Assembly: GCA_029287755.1 (NCBI GenBank)
Contig: JARFQM010000292.1
Span: forward strand, 1-43,971
Reading direction: 5' to 3'
DNA length: 43,971 nucleotides
From: Desulfofustis sp.
GTDB lineage: Bacteria; Desulfobacterota; Desulfobulbia; Desulfobulbales; Desulfocapsaceae
Part shown: one piece after another, positions 1 to 9,049 of the stretch
How positions within the stretch are numbered: position 1 is the stretch's first letter
Layout of the letters: each line of letters begins with the position of its first letter
Position numbers and translations under genes: made by a program
The notes under the pieces: model-generated
Databases searched by the model: none
What the model saw: only the letters and a program-made list of their open reading frames with translations
What the model was told of the DNA's origin: nothing

Positions 1-1070
1 ACGACCATGGCGTCGCAGGCGCCGGTGATCACCGCCAGTTCCTGCTGCAGGAAGGTTCCGGCCGGCGGTACGCCATGTCTCTGCAGGATTTCGTTGGCGG
101 TACAGCAGATGCCGCCAAGCTGAATGCCCTTGGCACCGATCTCCTTGGCGTAGTCGATCATTTCCTGCGACTGGGCCGCGGCAACGATCATCTCGGAGAG
201 CAGCGGCTCATGGCCGTGAACTATGATGTTGACATGGTCCTCCTTCATTACCCCCAGGTTGGCTTCGGCCTGCAGGGGTGAGGGGCTGCCGAACATGACA
301 TCCTGGAGATCGGTAGCAATCATAGCACCGCCCCAGCCGTCGGCCAGCGAGGTTCGGGTGCCCTGTTTCATGAGATTTTTGTAGTCCTGATCAACACCCA
401 TATGGGTGCGGTGCATGATTTCCACTACCTCACGGTCGATGGCCCGAGGCTCGACTCCTTCCTTCTTCCATTTTTCCTGCAGAGGCTTTGGAGCACGCTT
501 CAGATAGGCCAGGGTACCGCCGACCTTTCCGAACTCAGCGGCAGCCGCTTCGGCAACGCCCAGGGCGATTTCGTCGATATCCCTGTCCAGAGTCTCCCCG
601 TCCACCTCAACGGTGGTGTCAACGCCGAAATAAGGCGCGATCTGGATCAGCTTGGCCGGATCCTTGATCTTGTAGTCGTCGGTCTCTTTTCGGGCTACGG
701 AGAGAAAAGTCTCAACCACGCCGCGGCCGTGATCGGAGTGGGCCGAAGCACCGGCGGCGATCATCCGGGCAAAGTTACGGGCGCAGATGGTGTTGGCGGT
801 AGCCCCGCACAATCCTTTTCTGGTGTCCTCGCCGTCGATTCCGCCCTTGGGCAGCGGCAGGCGGCACGGCCCCATGGCACAGTTCTTACAGCAGATGCCC
901 TGCAGGCCGATGGCGCATGGTTTCATGGTCACGGCCCGGTCGAAGACGGTGTCGATCTGCAGCTTCTGGGCCCGCTCAATCATCTGCTGGGTTGAAGGTT
1001 CGATCGATGCCTCTCTCGGGTTAGCGAGTTTTGGATCTTTTGCTGCGGTTTTAGCTTTTGATTCTACCAT
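1..1070 (-). CDS. cooS: Anaerobic CO dehydrogenase catalytic subunit (5' part, runs off the window)
   Basis: This is the N-terminal 356 codons of the Ni-Fe-S CO dehydrogenase that interconverts CO and CO2 in the acetyl-CoA synthase complex. I translated it from the reverse strand. Residues 52-69 hold the cysteine cluster typical of the family, with Cys52, Cys60, Cys61, Cys64 and Cys69 (CCKNCAMGPC), which ligates clusters D and B. It is followed by the conserved CGATANTICARN and AAGASAHSDHGR stretches. The ATG at 1070 has a GGAGG ribosome binding site eight bases upstream. It lies 72 bases downstream of acsD on the same strand, so the two are probably co-transcribed. The C-terminal part with the cluster C ligands lies outside the window, so catalytic integrity cannot be judged. 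It could equally be called acsA, since the partner ACS genes would lie beyond the edge. Confidence 0.93.
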   Translation of the reverse strand, partial: MVESKAKTAAKDPKLANPREASIEPSTQQMIERAQKLQIDTVFDRAVTMKPCAIGLQGICCKNCAMGPCRLPLPKGGIDGEDTRKGLCGATANTICARNFARMIAAGASAHSDHGRGVVETFLSVARKETDDYKIKDPAKLIQIAPYFGVDTTVEVDGETLDRDIDEIALGVAEAAAAEFGKVGGTLAYLKRAPKPLQEKWKKEGVEPRAIDREVVEIMHRTHMGVDQDYKNLMKQGTRTSLADGWGGAMIATDLQDVMFGSPSPLQAEANLGVMKEDHVNIIVHGHEPLLSEMIVAAAQSQEMIDYAKEIGAKGIQLGGICCTANEILQRHGVPPAGTFLQQELAVITGACDAMV

Positions 1071-1142
1071 CTTGTAATCCTCCACAAATTAATTCTGTGT
1101 TAGTCCGCAAATATTTTTCCATCTGACACCACACAGATCCAC

Positions 1143-2711
1143 TTACTTACGCTTATGGAATCTGTCCAGCATTTGTAGAATTTTTTCCTGCTCCGTGTAC
1201 TGTTCGGCAGCCGGAGTCAGGGTTATCTCTTCGGTCTCACCTTGGGCGCGCTGGGCGGCCAGTTTCTCTTTTTCCGCGGCACGCTTCTGACGCAGTTCCT
1301 TCTCTTCCGCATCGCGGGCGGCGCGGGCATCGGCAGCGGCCTGCTTCTCGGCCTCTTTCTTTGCCTTGGCGTCGGCCTCGGCCTTGGCCTTGGCTTCCTC
1401 TTCGGCCTTGGCCTTGGCCTCTGCATCTGCCTTGGCTTTGGCTTCCGCGTCAGCCTTGGCCTTGGCTTCCGCCTCTGCTTTGGCCTTGGCGTCCGCTTCG
1501 GCCCTGGCCTTGGCATCTTCTTCGGACTCAGCCGGTTCAGCGGCCGGTTCGGGTTTGGCCTCTACCTTCTCCTCTTTGGCCGGGGCCGGAGCGGCAGCCG
1601 CCTTGGCTGGAGCCGCTTCTGCCTTGGCCGCCGGAGCCGCTTTCTTGGCCGGAGCGGTCTTCTTCTCTTCCTCGATGGTCAGATCGGGTTCCGGAGCCAG
1701 GGCTCCAAAATCGATGGCGACATCGTCCGTCATTTTGCTGATCGGCGCCGCGTCGGCGAGGCTGCCGCCATCGGCCAGAGCGTTGATGAACTCCTTGGTC
1801 AGCCGAATCGACTCGGGGTGCCGCATAATCAGGATATTGGTGCCGCTGAGCAGATAGGAGACGGCTCCAACCGCTTCCATCAGGATGCCCCTGCGCTCAG
1901 GATCGCCGAGCAGCGGTGCCTCCTCGACGGTCTGCTTTGCTTCCTTGCACTTCCAGACCTCGTTGCCGAGGTTGTTGATCAGCGGGTACTGGAGCTTGTC
2001 GTCTCCCTGGGTCATGGCCGCCATGCTGAGGCGTTCCATGACCGAGTAGGAATACTCGAGTCCGTAGCCGAGACCGCCGGTAGTAGGATCTACGATGACC
2101 CGCTCCATCGGCATACCGAAGTTCTCGAGCAATATATTGATCTGCTTGGCCAGGTTGACATCGATCGGCGAGGAAGAAATCAACGAGTGATTGTAGCCCA
2201 TGGCGGCGGCGGCAATGCCCTTGTAATTCTTCTCTTCGACCGGCCCCATCAGCAGATTCTCGCTGTCACAGGATTCACAGATGGCCTTGAGCACCTCTTC
2301 ATCCTTATCCGGATTGGCACATCCCCAGACGATCAAGGGCACGTCGATGGCGTCGAGAACTTTCTTGGCCGTCTCGGCCGCTGAGGCGGCGCTGGCATCC
2401 TTGTCATTGGGATCAACTGACTTCAACTGCAGGACGATGGCCTGGGCGCCATAGTCTTCAACGCATTTCTTGGCCCAGGCTGCCGGATCAGAGATCACAT
2501 CTTTGAACGGCGCCACCGCGGCCTCCGGCCAGTCTTCCGGTTCCATGTCCCAGATTTCCATGGCGATGATAGGCTTGTTCGGCATGTCGCCTTCGAACGT
2601 ATAGAAGGGATAACATGTCTCTCCACCGACGGTCAGGGCGGCGGCGCCTTTACCAATGGAAATTTCCTTAATTCCACCGGTATAAGACTCTTTCTTGAGT
2701 TCAAATGCCAC
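1143..2711 (-). CDS. acsD: Corrinoid iron-sulfur protein small subunit (CODH/ACS delta subunit) with long repetitive C-terminal tail
   Basis: Residues 1 to about 343 match the AcsD/CdhD family: the small subunit of the corrinoid Fe-S protein that carries the methyl group to acetyl-CoA synthase. Recognisable stretches are FEGDMPNKP, VDPTTGGLGYGLEYS and ILIMRHPESI. Known AcsD proteins are about 320 residues, whereas this one has 522. The extra part is an Ala/Pro/Lys linker (about 344-400), then a highly charged helix-like segment built on an eight-residue Ala/Lys/Glu repeat (about 402-460), then a more ordinary charged end (TPAAEQYTEQEKIL). The start is GTG at 2711, supported by AGGAGG five bases upstream. 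It sits between the reactivase gene and the CO dehydrogenase gene on the same strand. The tail is in frame with no sign of frameshift; whether it tethers complex subunits is unknown. Confidence 0.92.
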   Translation of the reverse strand: MAFELKKESYTGGIKEISIGKGAAALTVGGETCYPFYTFEGDMPNKPIIAMEIWDMEPEDWPEAAVAPFKDVISDPAAWAKKCVEDYGAQAIVLQLKSVDPNDKDASAASAAETAKKVLDAIDVPLIVWGCANPDKDEEVLKAICESCDSENLLMGPVEEKNYKGIAAAAMGYNHSLISSSPIDVNLAKQINILLENFGMPMERVIVDPTTGGLGYGLEYSYSVMERLSMAAMTQGDDKLQYPLINNLGNEVWKCKEAKQTVEEAPLLGDPERRGILMEAVGAVSYLLSGTNILIMRHPESIRLTKEFINALADGGSLADAAPISKMTDDVAIDFGALAPEPDLTIEEEKKTAPAKKAAPAAKAEAAPAKAAAAPAPAKEEKVEAKPEPAAEPAESEEDAKARAEADAKAKAEAEAKAKADAEAKAKADAEAKAKAEEEAKAKAEADAKAKKEAEKQAAADARAARDAEEKELRQKRAAEKEKLAAQRAQGETEEITLTPAAEQYTEQEKILQMLDRFHKRK

Positions 2712-2914
2712 TTTAGCCTCCTTCAGTTTTTTGAGTTAATCTCCGGTCAGTTCAACCGGCCGAACGGCTGCATGGACCCCAGCCGCTCAACCCACTGTAC
2801 CCATAAAAATTCCACCACTACAACAAAGTCGCTTTTAATGTAGGTAAATAAAAACCGGCACCACCTAGTATTAATGGAAACCAGTGCTTATTTCAAATAA
2901 CCTGACAACTTTTT

Positions 2915-4870
2915 TCAATTCCTCGACACCAACGCCTTCCAGGCCGCCACACGCTCCTTGACCTTGGGAAATTTCTCGATCTCCGTATGTGGTATGAACA
3001 TCGCCGCCACGTAATGATCCATATAGGAAGGGGTTTCCGAGAGTTCGAAATTGGTCATCTTTTTGGTCACTTCGACCACGTCTTTTCGTATTCGGTTGGT
3101 GAGCGAACTCATCCGCGCTCCCATCAGCGAACCGTTGCCGATGAAAATCACCCGCTCGGCATCGATCTCCGGCAGCAGACCGATGGTCATCGCCTTCTCC
3201 AGGTCGATATAGCTGCCGAAACCGCCGGCCAGGATAATACGCTCGATCATGTCCATGGAGAAGCCAACCTCCTCGAGCAGGGTCATGCAGCCGCTGTAGA
3301 CCGCGCCTTTGGCCCGGATGAGGTTGTCGATATCTATTTCGGAGATGGTGATGTCCCGACCGATCTGGGTTTGATCCTCGTAGGCCAGGACGTATTCCCA
3401 GACACCGTTGTTCTTTCTGATGCGCTCGGTATCAAGATCCTGGTTGAATTTACCCCGGTTGTTGAGCACTCCCATCTCGAACATCACCGCTACCATGATG
3501 ATAAGGCCGGACCCGCAGATCCCCTTGGGACGCACGTCGCCGATGGTCAACAGCATCGGCTCGAAGCTCACCGGATCCAGGGAAAAGTCCTCGATGGCGC
3601 CGCGGGCCGCCCGCATGCCGAATTCAATGCCGCCGCCCTCGAAGGCCGGTCCGGCCGAACAGGCGGTGCAGGCCAGCCAGTCCTTGTTGCCGATAACGAT
3701 TTCGGCATTGGTGCCGATATCGAGGAACAGGGTCAGCTCTTCTTCACGGTAAAGTCCGGTGCCCATGATGCCGGCCACGATATCCCCGCCCACATAGCTG
3801 GAGATTGCCGGGTAGAGCAGGGCAATGACATGTTCGTCCAGATCGAGGCCGATGGTGGCCGCCCTGAACGGCGGGTACATGGTCGAGGCCGGGACATAAG
3901 GGGCCCGGCGCAGGTAGCTCGGGTCGATGGCCAGGAGCAGCTGGGTCATGGTGGTATTACCCGCCATGGTGATGGTGGCAATGTTCTCCTGCTCCACCCC
4001 TGCCCTGCTGATGATTTTCCCGAGCACCTTGTTGATCGTACCGACGACTGTCCGCTGCAGCGTCTCCAGTCCGTCTCCCTTTTCGGCGAAGATCATCCTG
4101 CTGATGACATCCTCGCCATAGCTTATCTGGCCGTTGAAGTCACCGTCCTCGGCCAAACTCTCACCGGACTTGAGGTCGATGAGCTGGGCATAAATAGTGG
4201 TCGTGCCGATATCCAGGGCGATGGCGTAGGTCTGATCCGTGGTATCGCCCGGCTGGATGTTGGTAATCAGCGTCTTGCCGTCATCACGAACCGGGCGGAC
4301 CAGGGTGACGGTAACCTTGAAATCATGCTCGCGCAGAATGGAGGGCAGTTTACGGATCACTGGAATAGTGAGTTCCAGTTTGTGTTCGTCTGCTTGTAAT
4401 TTGAGAAATTCTATAAGCCTGGTGACGTCCGGCATGTTGTTCTGGGCGTCGGGGGGAGGCAGTTCGAGGAAGGCCTTTTCAACGGGAGGGATGAATAATC
4501 CGCGTTCCTTGAGGCTGCTAAAATCCATCTGCTGGATTTTGGCGGTTTGTCTGGGCTTTACCTGCTGATCGAAAACCGAGCGATCCATGGCCGACTCGAC
4601 CGGCACCCGAATGGTTGCATCTCCGGTCACTCTGGCCTGGCAGGCCAACCTGTAGCCAGCCTCGATATCTTCTTGGCTGAGGCGTTCGGAGACTCCCTCG
4701 GCTACATTTCCCTGCTCGATCAGGACCCGGCATTTAGCGCAGACACCTTCCCCGCCGCAGGAGGCATTGATATGAACCCCTGCCTGCAAGGCACTGCGAA
4801 TCAAACTGTCCCCGTCAGAAACCTCGATGGATCTCTGGTAAGGAAGAAATGTGATTCTACTTTGACTCAT
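2915..4870 (-). CDS. acsV: Corrinoid protein reductive activator (RACo/AcsV type ASKHA ATPase with 2Fe-2S domain)
   Basis: A 651-residue protein of the family that re-reduces the cobalt of inactivated corrinoid Fe-S protein at the cost of ATP. The N-terminal ferredoxin-like domain has Cys38, Cys44, Cys47 and Cys77 in the CGGEGVCAKC...C pattern of a plant-type 2Fe-2S cluster. After a linker, the ASKHA-type ATPase domain starts near residue 215 with ALDIGTTTI and contains the later phosphate-binding stretches TITMAGNTTM, LFLDIGTNAEIVIG and LAGGFGSYIDLEKA. The ATG at 4870 is preceded by GGAG at five bases. The gene lies 203 bases upstream of acsD, which encodes part of its expected substrate; that agrees with its role. 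Function is by family and context, and related DUF4445-type proteins exist that act on methyltransferase corrinoid proteins. Confidence 0.9.
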   Translation of the reverse strand: MSQSRITFLPYQRSIEVSDGDSLIRSALQAGVHINASCGGEGVCAKCRVLIEQGNVAEGVSERLSQEDIEAGYRLACQARVTGDATIRVPVESAMDRSVFDQQVKPRQTAKIQQMDFSSLKERGLFIPPVEKAFLELPPPDAQNNMPDVTRLIEFLKLQADEHKLELTIPVIRKLPSILREHDFKVTVTLVRPVRDDGKTLITNIQPGDTTDQTYAIALDIGTTTIYAQLIDLKSGESLAEDGDFNGQISYGEDVISRMIFAEKGDGLETLQRTVVGTINKVLGKIISRAGVEQENIATITMAGNTTMTQLLLAIDPSYLRRAPYVPASTMYPPFRAATIGLDLDEHVIALLYPAISSYVGGDIVAGIMGTGLYREEELTLFLDIGTNAEIVIGNKDWLACTACSAGPAFEGGGIEFGMRAARGAIEDFSLDPVSFEPMLLTIGDVRPKGICGSGLIIMVAVMFEMGVLNNRGKFNQDLDTERIRKNNGVWEYVLAYEDQTQIGRDITISEIDIDNLIRAKGAVYSGCMTLLEEVGFSMDMIERIILAGGFGSYIDLEKAMTIGLLPEIDAERVIFIGNGSLMGARMSSLTNRIRKDVVEVTKKMTNFELSETPSYMDHYVAAMFIPHTEIEKFPKVKERVAAWKALVSRN

Positions 4871-5246
4871 CCGAACTCCGGGTACCAGTAAACAACGACA
4901 GCGAGCAGCCTAAATTAAAGCCTGTTTAATGTACTCAAAAATGAAGATTTTTTAAAAAGAAATCTTTAACTTAGTGAACAACAGAAAGGTGCCCGCCCGG
5001 GCCATGCTGGACTGACCAGTTTTCCATGCGACTTAACTGTTCTGTATTGATGGTAATTTTTGGTAAAAAAAAATAACCAAAGAAGAATCAACACTAATAC
5101 TTTTTTTTCGAATAAGAAAAATGAATAGGAGCGCAATGGTGCGCCGGCAGGGGCTGTCGTGCTGCTGAGCCAGTCTTTTCGGCCAAATTGAACCGATGCT
5201 GCATCCGCATGCCAGGTAATACCGCATTGTGGTAGTCGCTCAACAA
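4871..5246. other. AT-rich intergenic region between acsV and fadH
   Basis: A 376-base stretch without a convincing gene. It is much more AT-rich than its surroundings. It contains an A/T hairpin at about 5050-5076 (GGTAATTTTT against AAAAATAACC, one double mismatch) and a second at about 5101-5122 (CTTTTTTTTC against GAAAAA-type arm), which could end the minus-strand fadH transcript. The acsV promoter must also lie here, but no clear -35/-10 pair could be chosen. A 64-codon reading frame at 5033-5227 has no ribosome binding site and no recognisable product, and is not called. Confidence 0.4.
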
Positions 5247-7283
<2,037 letters not shown>

Positions 7284-7296
7284 TTATGGTTCTTAC

Positions 7297-7388
7297 GGGG
7301 CCGCAATACCTATTGTGTCCCTCGTGTATTGAATGATATAACCTTAAAACATTTGCTGAGATAGGGACACAATAGGTATTGTGTCCCC
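7297..7388. repeat. Palindromic intergenic repeat, copy 1
   Basis: A 92-base element with perfect 18-base inverted arms: aatacctattgtgtccct at 7305-7322 and its reverse complement at 7363-7380, separated by 40 bases. Each end is itself nearly palindromic: the right end reads GGGACACAATA, two bases, then TATTGTGTCCC (7364-7387). A related element is at 18871-18947. The motif resembles short palindromic repeats mobilised in trans (MITE- or REP-like), but no transposase gene is in the window. It sits between the divergent fadH and radical SAM genes and so replaces or overlies their promoter region. It may also fold as a strong hairpin in RNA. Confidence 0.8.
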
Positions 7389-7427
7389 GTTCATCCTTTC
7401 ATATAACACCTGAGCTCACCTGTCATC

Positions 7428-8297
7428 ATGCATTACCAAGGCAACATATTTCGCCCGCCAAGCGAGGCCAATTCAATCCTTCTCCAGGTCACCACCGGCT
7501 GCTCCCACAATAAATGCAGTTTCTGCGGGATGTACAAGCAGAGCCGATTCTCCATCAAGAGCGAGGAGCTCATCATGGCAGATATCGACTTTGCCGCTCG
7601 CCACTGCCGGCACCAGAAACGTCTTTTCCTGTGCGACGGAGACAGCCTGATCCTGCCCCAGAAACGGCTGCTGCCCATCCTCGAAACAATCCGCGCGAAA
7701 CTGCCATGGGTGGAGCGGGTAGGTACCTACGCCAACCCTAAAAGCATCGCCCTGAAAAGCCCGGACGAACTTCGCGAACTGCGCAGCCTGGGACTTGCCA
7801 TCGCCTACATGGGTCTGGAATCGGGCGATGACGAGACCCTGGAAAAAATTAACAAGGGCTGTGACCGGGCCACAATGATTGAGATGGGCGGAAAAATCCG
7901 CTCTGCGGGAATTAAGCTTTCCATCACTGTCATTTTAGGGATAGCCGGTCCCGAACGAGCGCAGACTCACGCCAGGCTGAGCGGCACGGCGCTCAGTGCA
8001 ATCGATCCCGAATTCGTCGGCGCCCTGAGCCTTATGCTGACCCCCGAGACCCCGCTCCATCAAGAGTATCTGCAGGGAGAGTTCAGCCTGCCGGGGCCGC
8101 AGGATATGCTCGCCGAACTGCGCACCATGCTGCACCACACCGAACTGAGCGGCGGCTACTTTCACGCCAACCACGCCTCCAATTATCTGCCGATCAAAGC
8201 CCGGCTGCCGGAGGACAAGGAGGCCACCCTGAAGCTGATCGACCGGGCTCTGAAGGGTGAAATCGGCTTAAAACCGGAATATATGCGAGGCCTTTAG
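7428..8297 (+). CDS. Radical SAM protein of unknown substrate
   Basis: A 289-residue radical SAM enzyme. The cluster motif is Cys25-x4-Cys30-x2-Cys33 (CSHNKCSFC), one residue wider than the canonical CX3CX2C, in the setting VTTGCSHNKCSFCGMYK. Later parts of the fold are visible as FLCDGDSL (strand 2), YMGLESGDDETL (the glycine-rich/Glu region that helps bind SAM) and ITVILGIAG. There is no B12-binding or TRAM domain and no C-terminal extra Cys cluster. No obvious Shine-Dalgarno precedes the ATG at 7428; the nearest purine stretch is about twelve bases up. The substrate cannot be read from sequence, and the gene neighbours (fadH, thioesterase) do not define it. Confidence 0.85.
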   Translation: MHYQGNIFRPPSEANSILLQVTTGCSHNKCSFCGMYKQSRFSIKSEELIMADIDFAARHCRHQKRLFLCDGDSLILPQKRLLPILETIRAKLPWVERVGTYANPKSIALKSPDELRELRSLGLAIAYMGLESGDDETLEKINKGCDRATMIEMGGKIRSAGIKLSITVILGIAGPERAQTHARLSGTALSAIDPEFVGALSLMLTPETPLHQEYLQGEFSLPGPQDMLAELRTMLHHTELSGGYFHANHASNYLPIKARLPEDKEATLKLIDRALKGEIGLKPEYMRGL

Positions 8298-8305
8298 CGG
8301 GGTCT

Positions 8306-8710
8306 TCAGCCACTGCCGAGCTGCAGAAGATCCTCTTTAACCTCGCCCTCCATGACCACGGCGCTGCCGTCCGGCCCCACGATCACGAAGGTAACCAGGG
8401 CATCGACTGCAATTTCCTGTGATTGCTTGAGGCGGATTTCCTGCTTGAGCACCGCCGAACGATGGCCAAACTTTTGCAGAGCGGTCGACACCTCAAGCCT
8501 CATCCCGGGGCCAACCGCTATGCGATAATTCACGTTGATGTTGACCACCATGAACACCAGTCCCCGGGCGGCCCATTTGTTGAGATCGATATGAGCCTCG
8601 AGCATGGCCCACCGATCCTCTTCGAGAAATTCCAGATAACGGGCATTGTTGACATGCCCGTAAATGTCCATGTGGTAGCCGCGGGTAATGATCTCGGTGA
8701 GAATCTTCAT
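8306..8710 (-). CDS. Hotdog-fold acyl-CoA thioesterase (4HBT/YbgC-like)
   Basis: A 134-residue single hotdog-domain protein expected to hydrolyse acyl-CoA thioesters in the cytoplasm. The family signature is near the N terminus: HMDIYGHVNNARYLEF, where Asp15 and the GHVNN stretch form the active-site region of 4HBT-type thioesterases. Length and strand pattern are normal for a tetrameric member. It is the last gene of a three-gene minus-strand operon (Fe-S oxidoreductase, SCP2-like protein, thioesterase), 20 bases after the SCP2 gene. This position suggests a role in keeping the CoA pool free or trimming stalled acyl-CoA during beta-oxidation. The actual acyl substrate is unknown. Confidence 0.85.
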   Translation of the reverse strand: MKILTEIITRGYHMDIYGHVNNARYLEFLEEDRWAMLEAHIDLNKWAARGLVFMVVNINVNYRIAVGPGMRLEVSTALQKFGHRSAVLKQEIRLKQSQEIAVDALVTFVIVGPDGSAVVMEGEVKEDLLQLGSG

Positions 8711-8730
8711 GGGCTGGCCCCCAGCCTTCG

Positions 8731-9039
8731 TCAGTCCTTACCGAAGGCCTTGAGAAAGAGCTGCAAGGCCTCCGGATTGTTCGATTTGATCTTGCCGGAG
8801 AGAAAATCTCCCAGCCCGGGTCGATACCCTTCATTCCAGATCGACACGAAGAAGGACTCGTCTGTTTTGCATACGCAATCGGCCTCGTCAACCGTCCGGC
8901 CGTCCTCAACCGTACAGGTCCTGTCGTCAAGACGCACCGTCTTCTTGGCAGCGCCAAGGGAAAAATAGTAAACCAGCGGTTCACTGACCACTCCCGGCAC
9001 GAACGAGCCAGGCAGAGAAGCAAAAATCGCAGCTACCAT
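8731..9039 (-). CDS. SCP2-like sterol/lipid-binding domain protein
   Basis: A 102-residue protein starting at the ATG at 9039, ten bases after the stop of the Fe-S oxidoreductase gene and with GAAGGG upstream. A longer in-frame version would overlap the preceding gene and is not preferred. The C-terminal half (GYRPGLGDFLSGKIKSNN, then ALQLFLKAFGK) matches the SCP2 fold, in which a small helix/sheet domain encloses a fatty-acyl or acyl-CoA ligand. The central TCTVEDGRTVDEADCVCK region carries three cysteines. Such domains often occur beside fatty acid metabolism genes. Here it lies between the membrane oxidoreductase of the beta-oxidation electron path and an acyl-CoA thioesterase. A lipid-binding or acyl-CoA delivery role is inference. 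Confidence 0.75.
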   Translation of the reverse strand: MVAAIFASLPGSFVPGVVSEPLVYYFSLGAAKKTVRLDDRTCTVEDGRTVDEADCVCKTDESFFVSIWNEGYRPGLGDFLSGKIKSNNPEALQLFLKAFGKD

Positions 9040-9049
9040 AGCGCACCCT

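Noticed and set aside
1366..1520. Tandem repeat considered as a possible CRISPR or minisatellite
   Set aside because: The units are contiguous 24-base repeats without spacers and encode the in-frame AcsD tail.
1242..2384. Several long open frames opposite and across the acsD tail, rich in Leu/Gly/Trp/Pro
   Set aside because: They are products of the 24-base repeat read in other frames. They have no ribosome binding site or family resemblance, and the AcsD frame explains the DNA.
5033..5227. A 64-codon frame in the acsV-fadH gap
   Set aside because: It is in AT-rich non-coding DNA without a ribosome binding site, with erratic composition and no similarity to a family I know.
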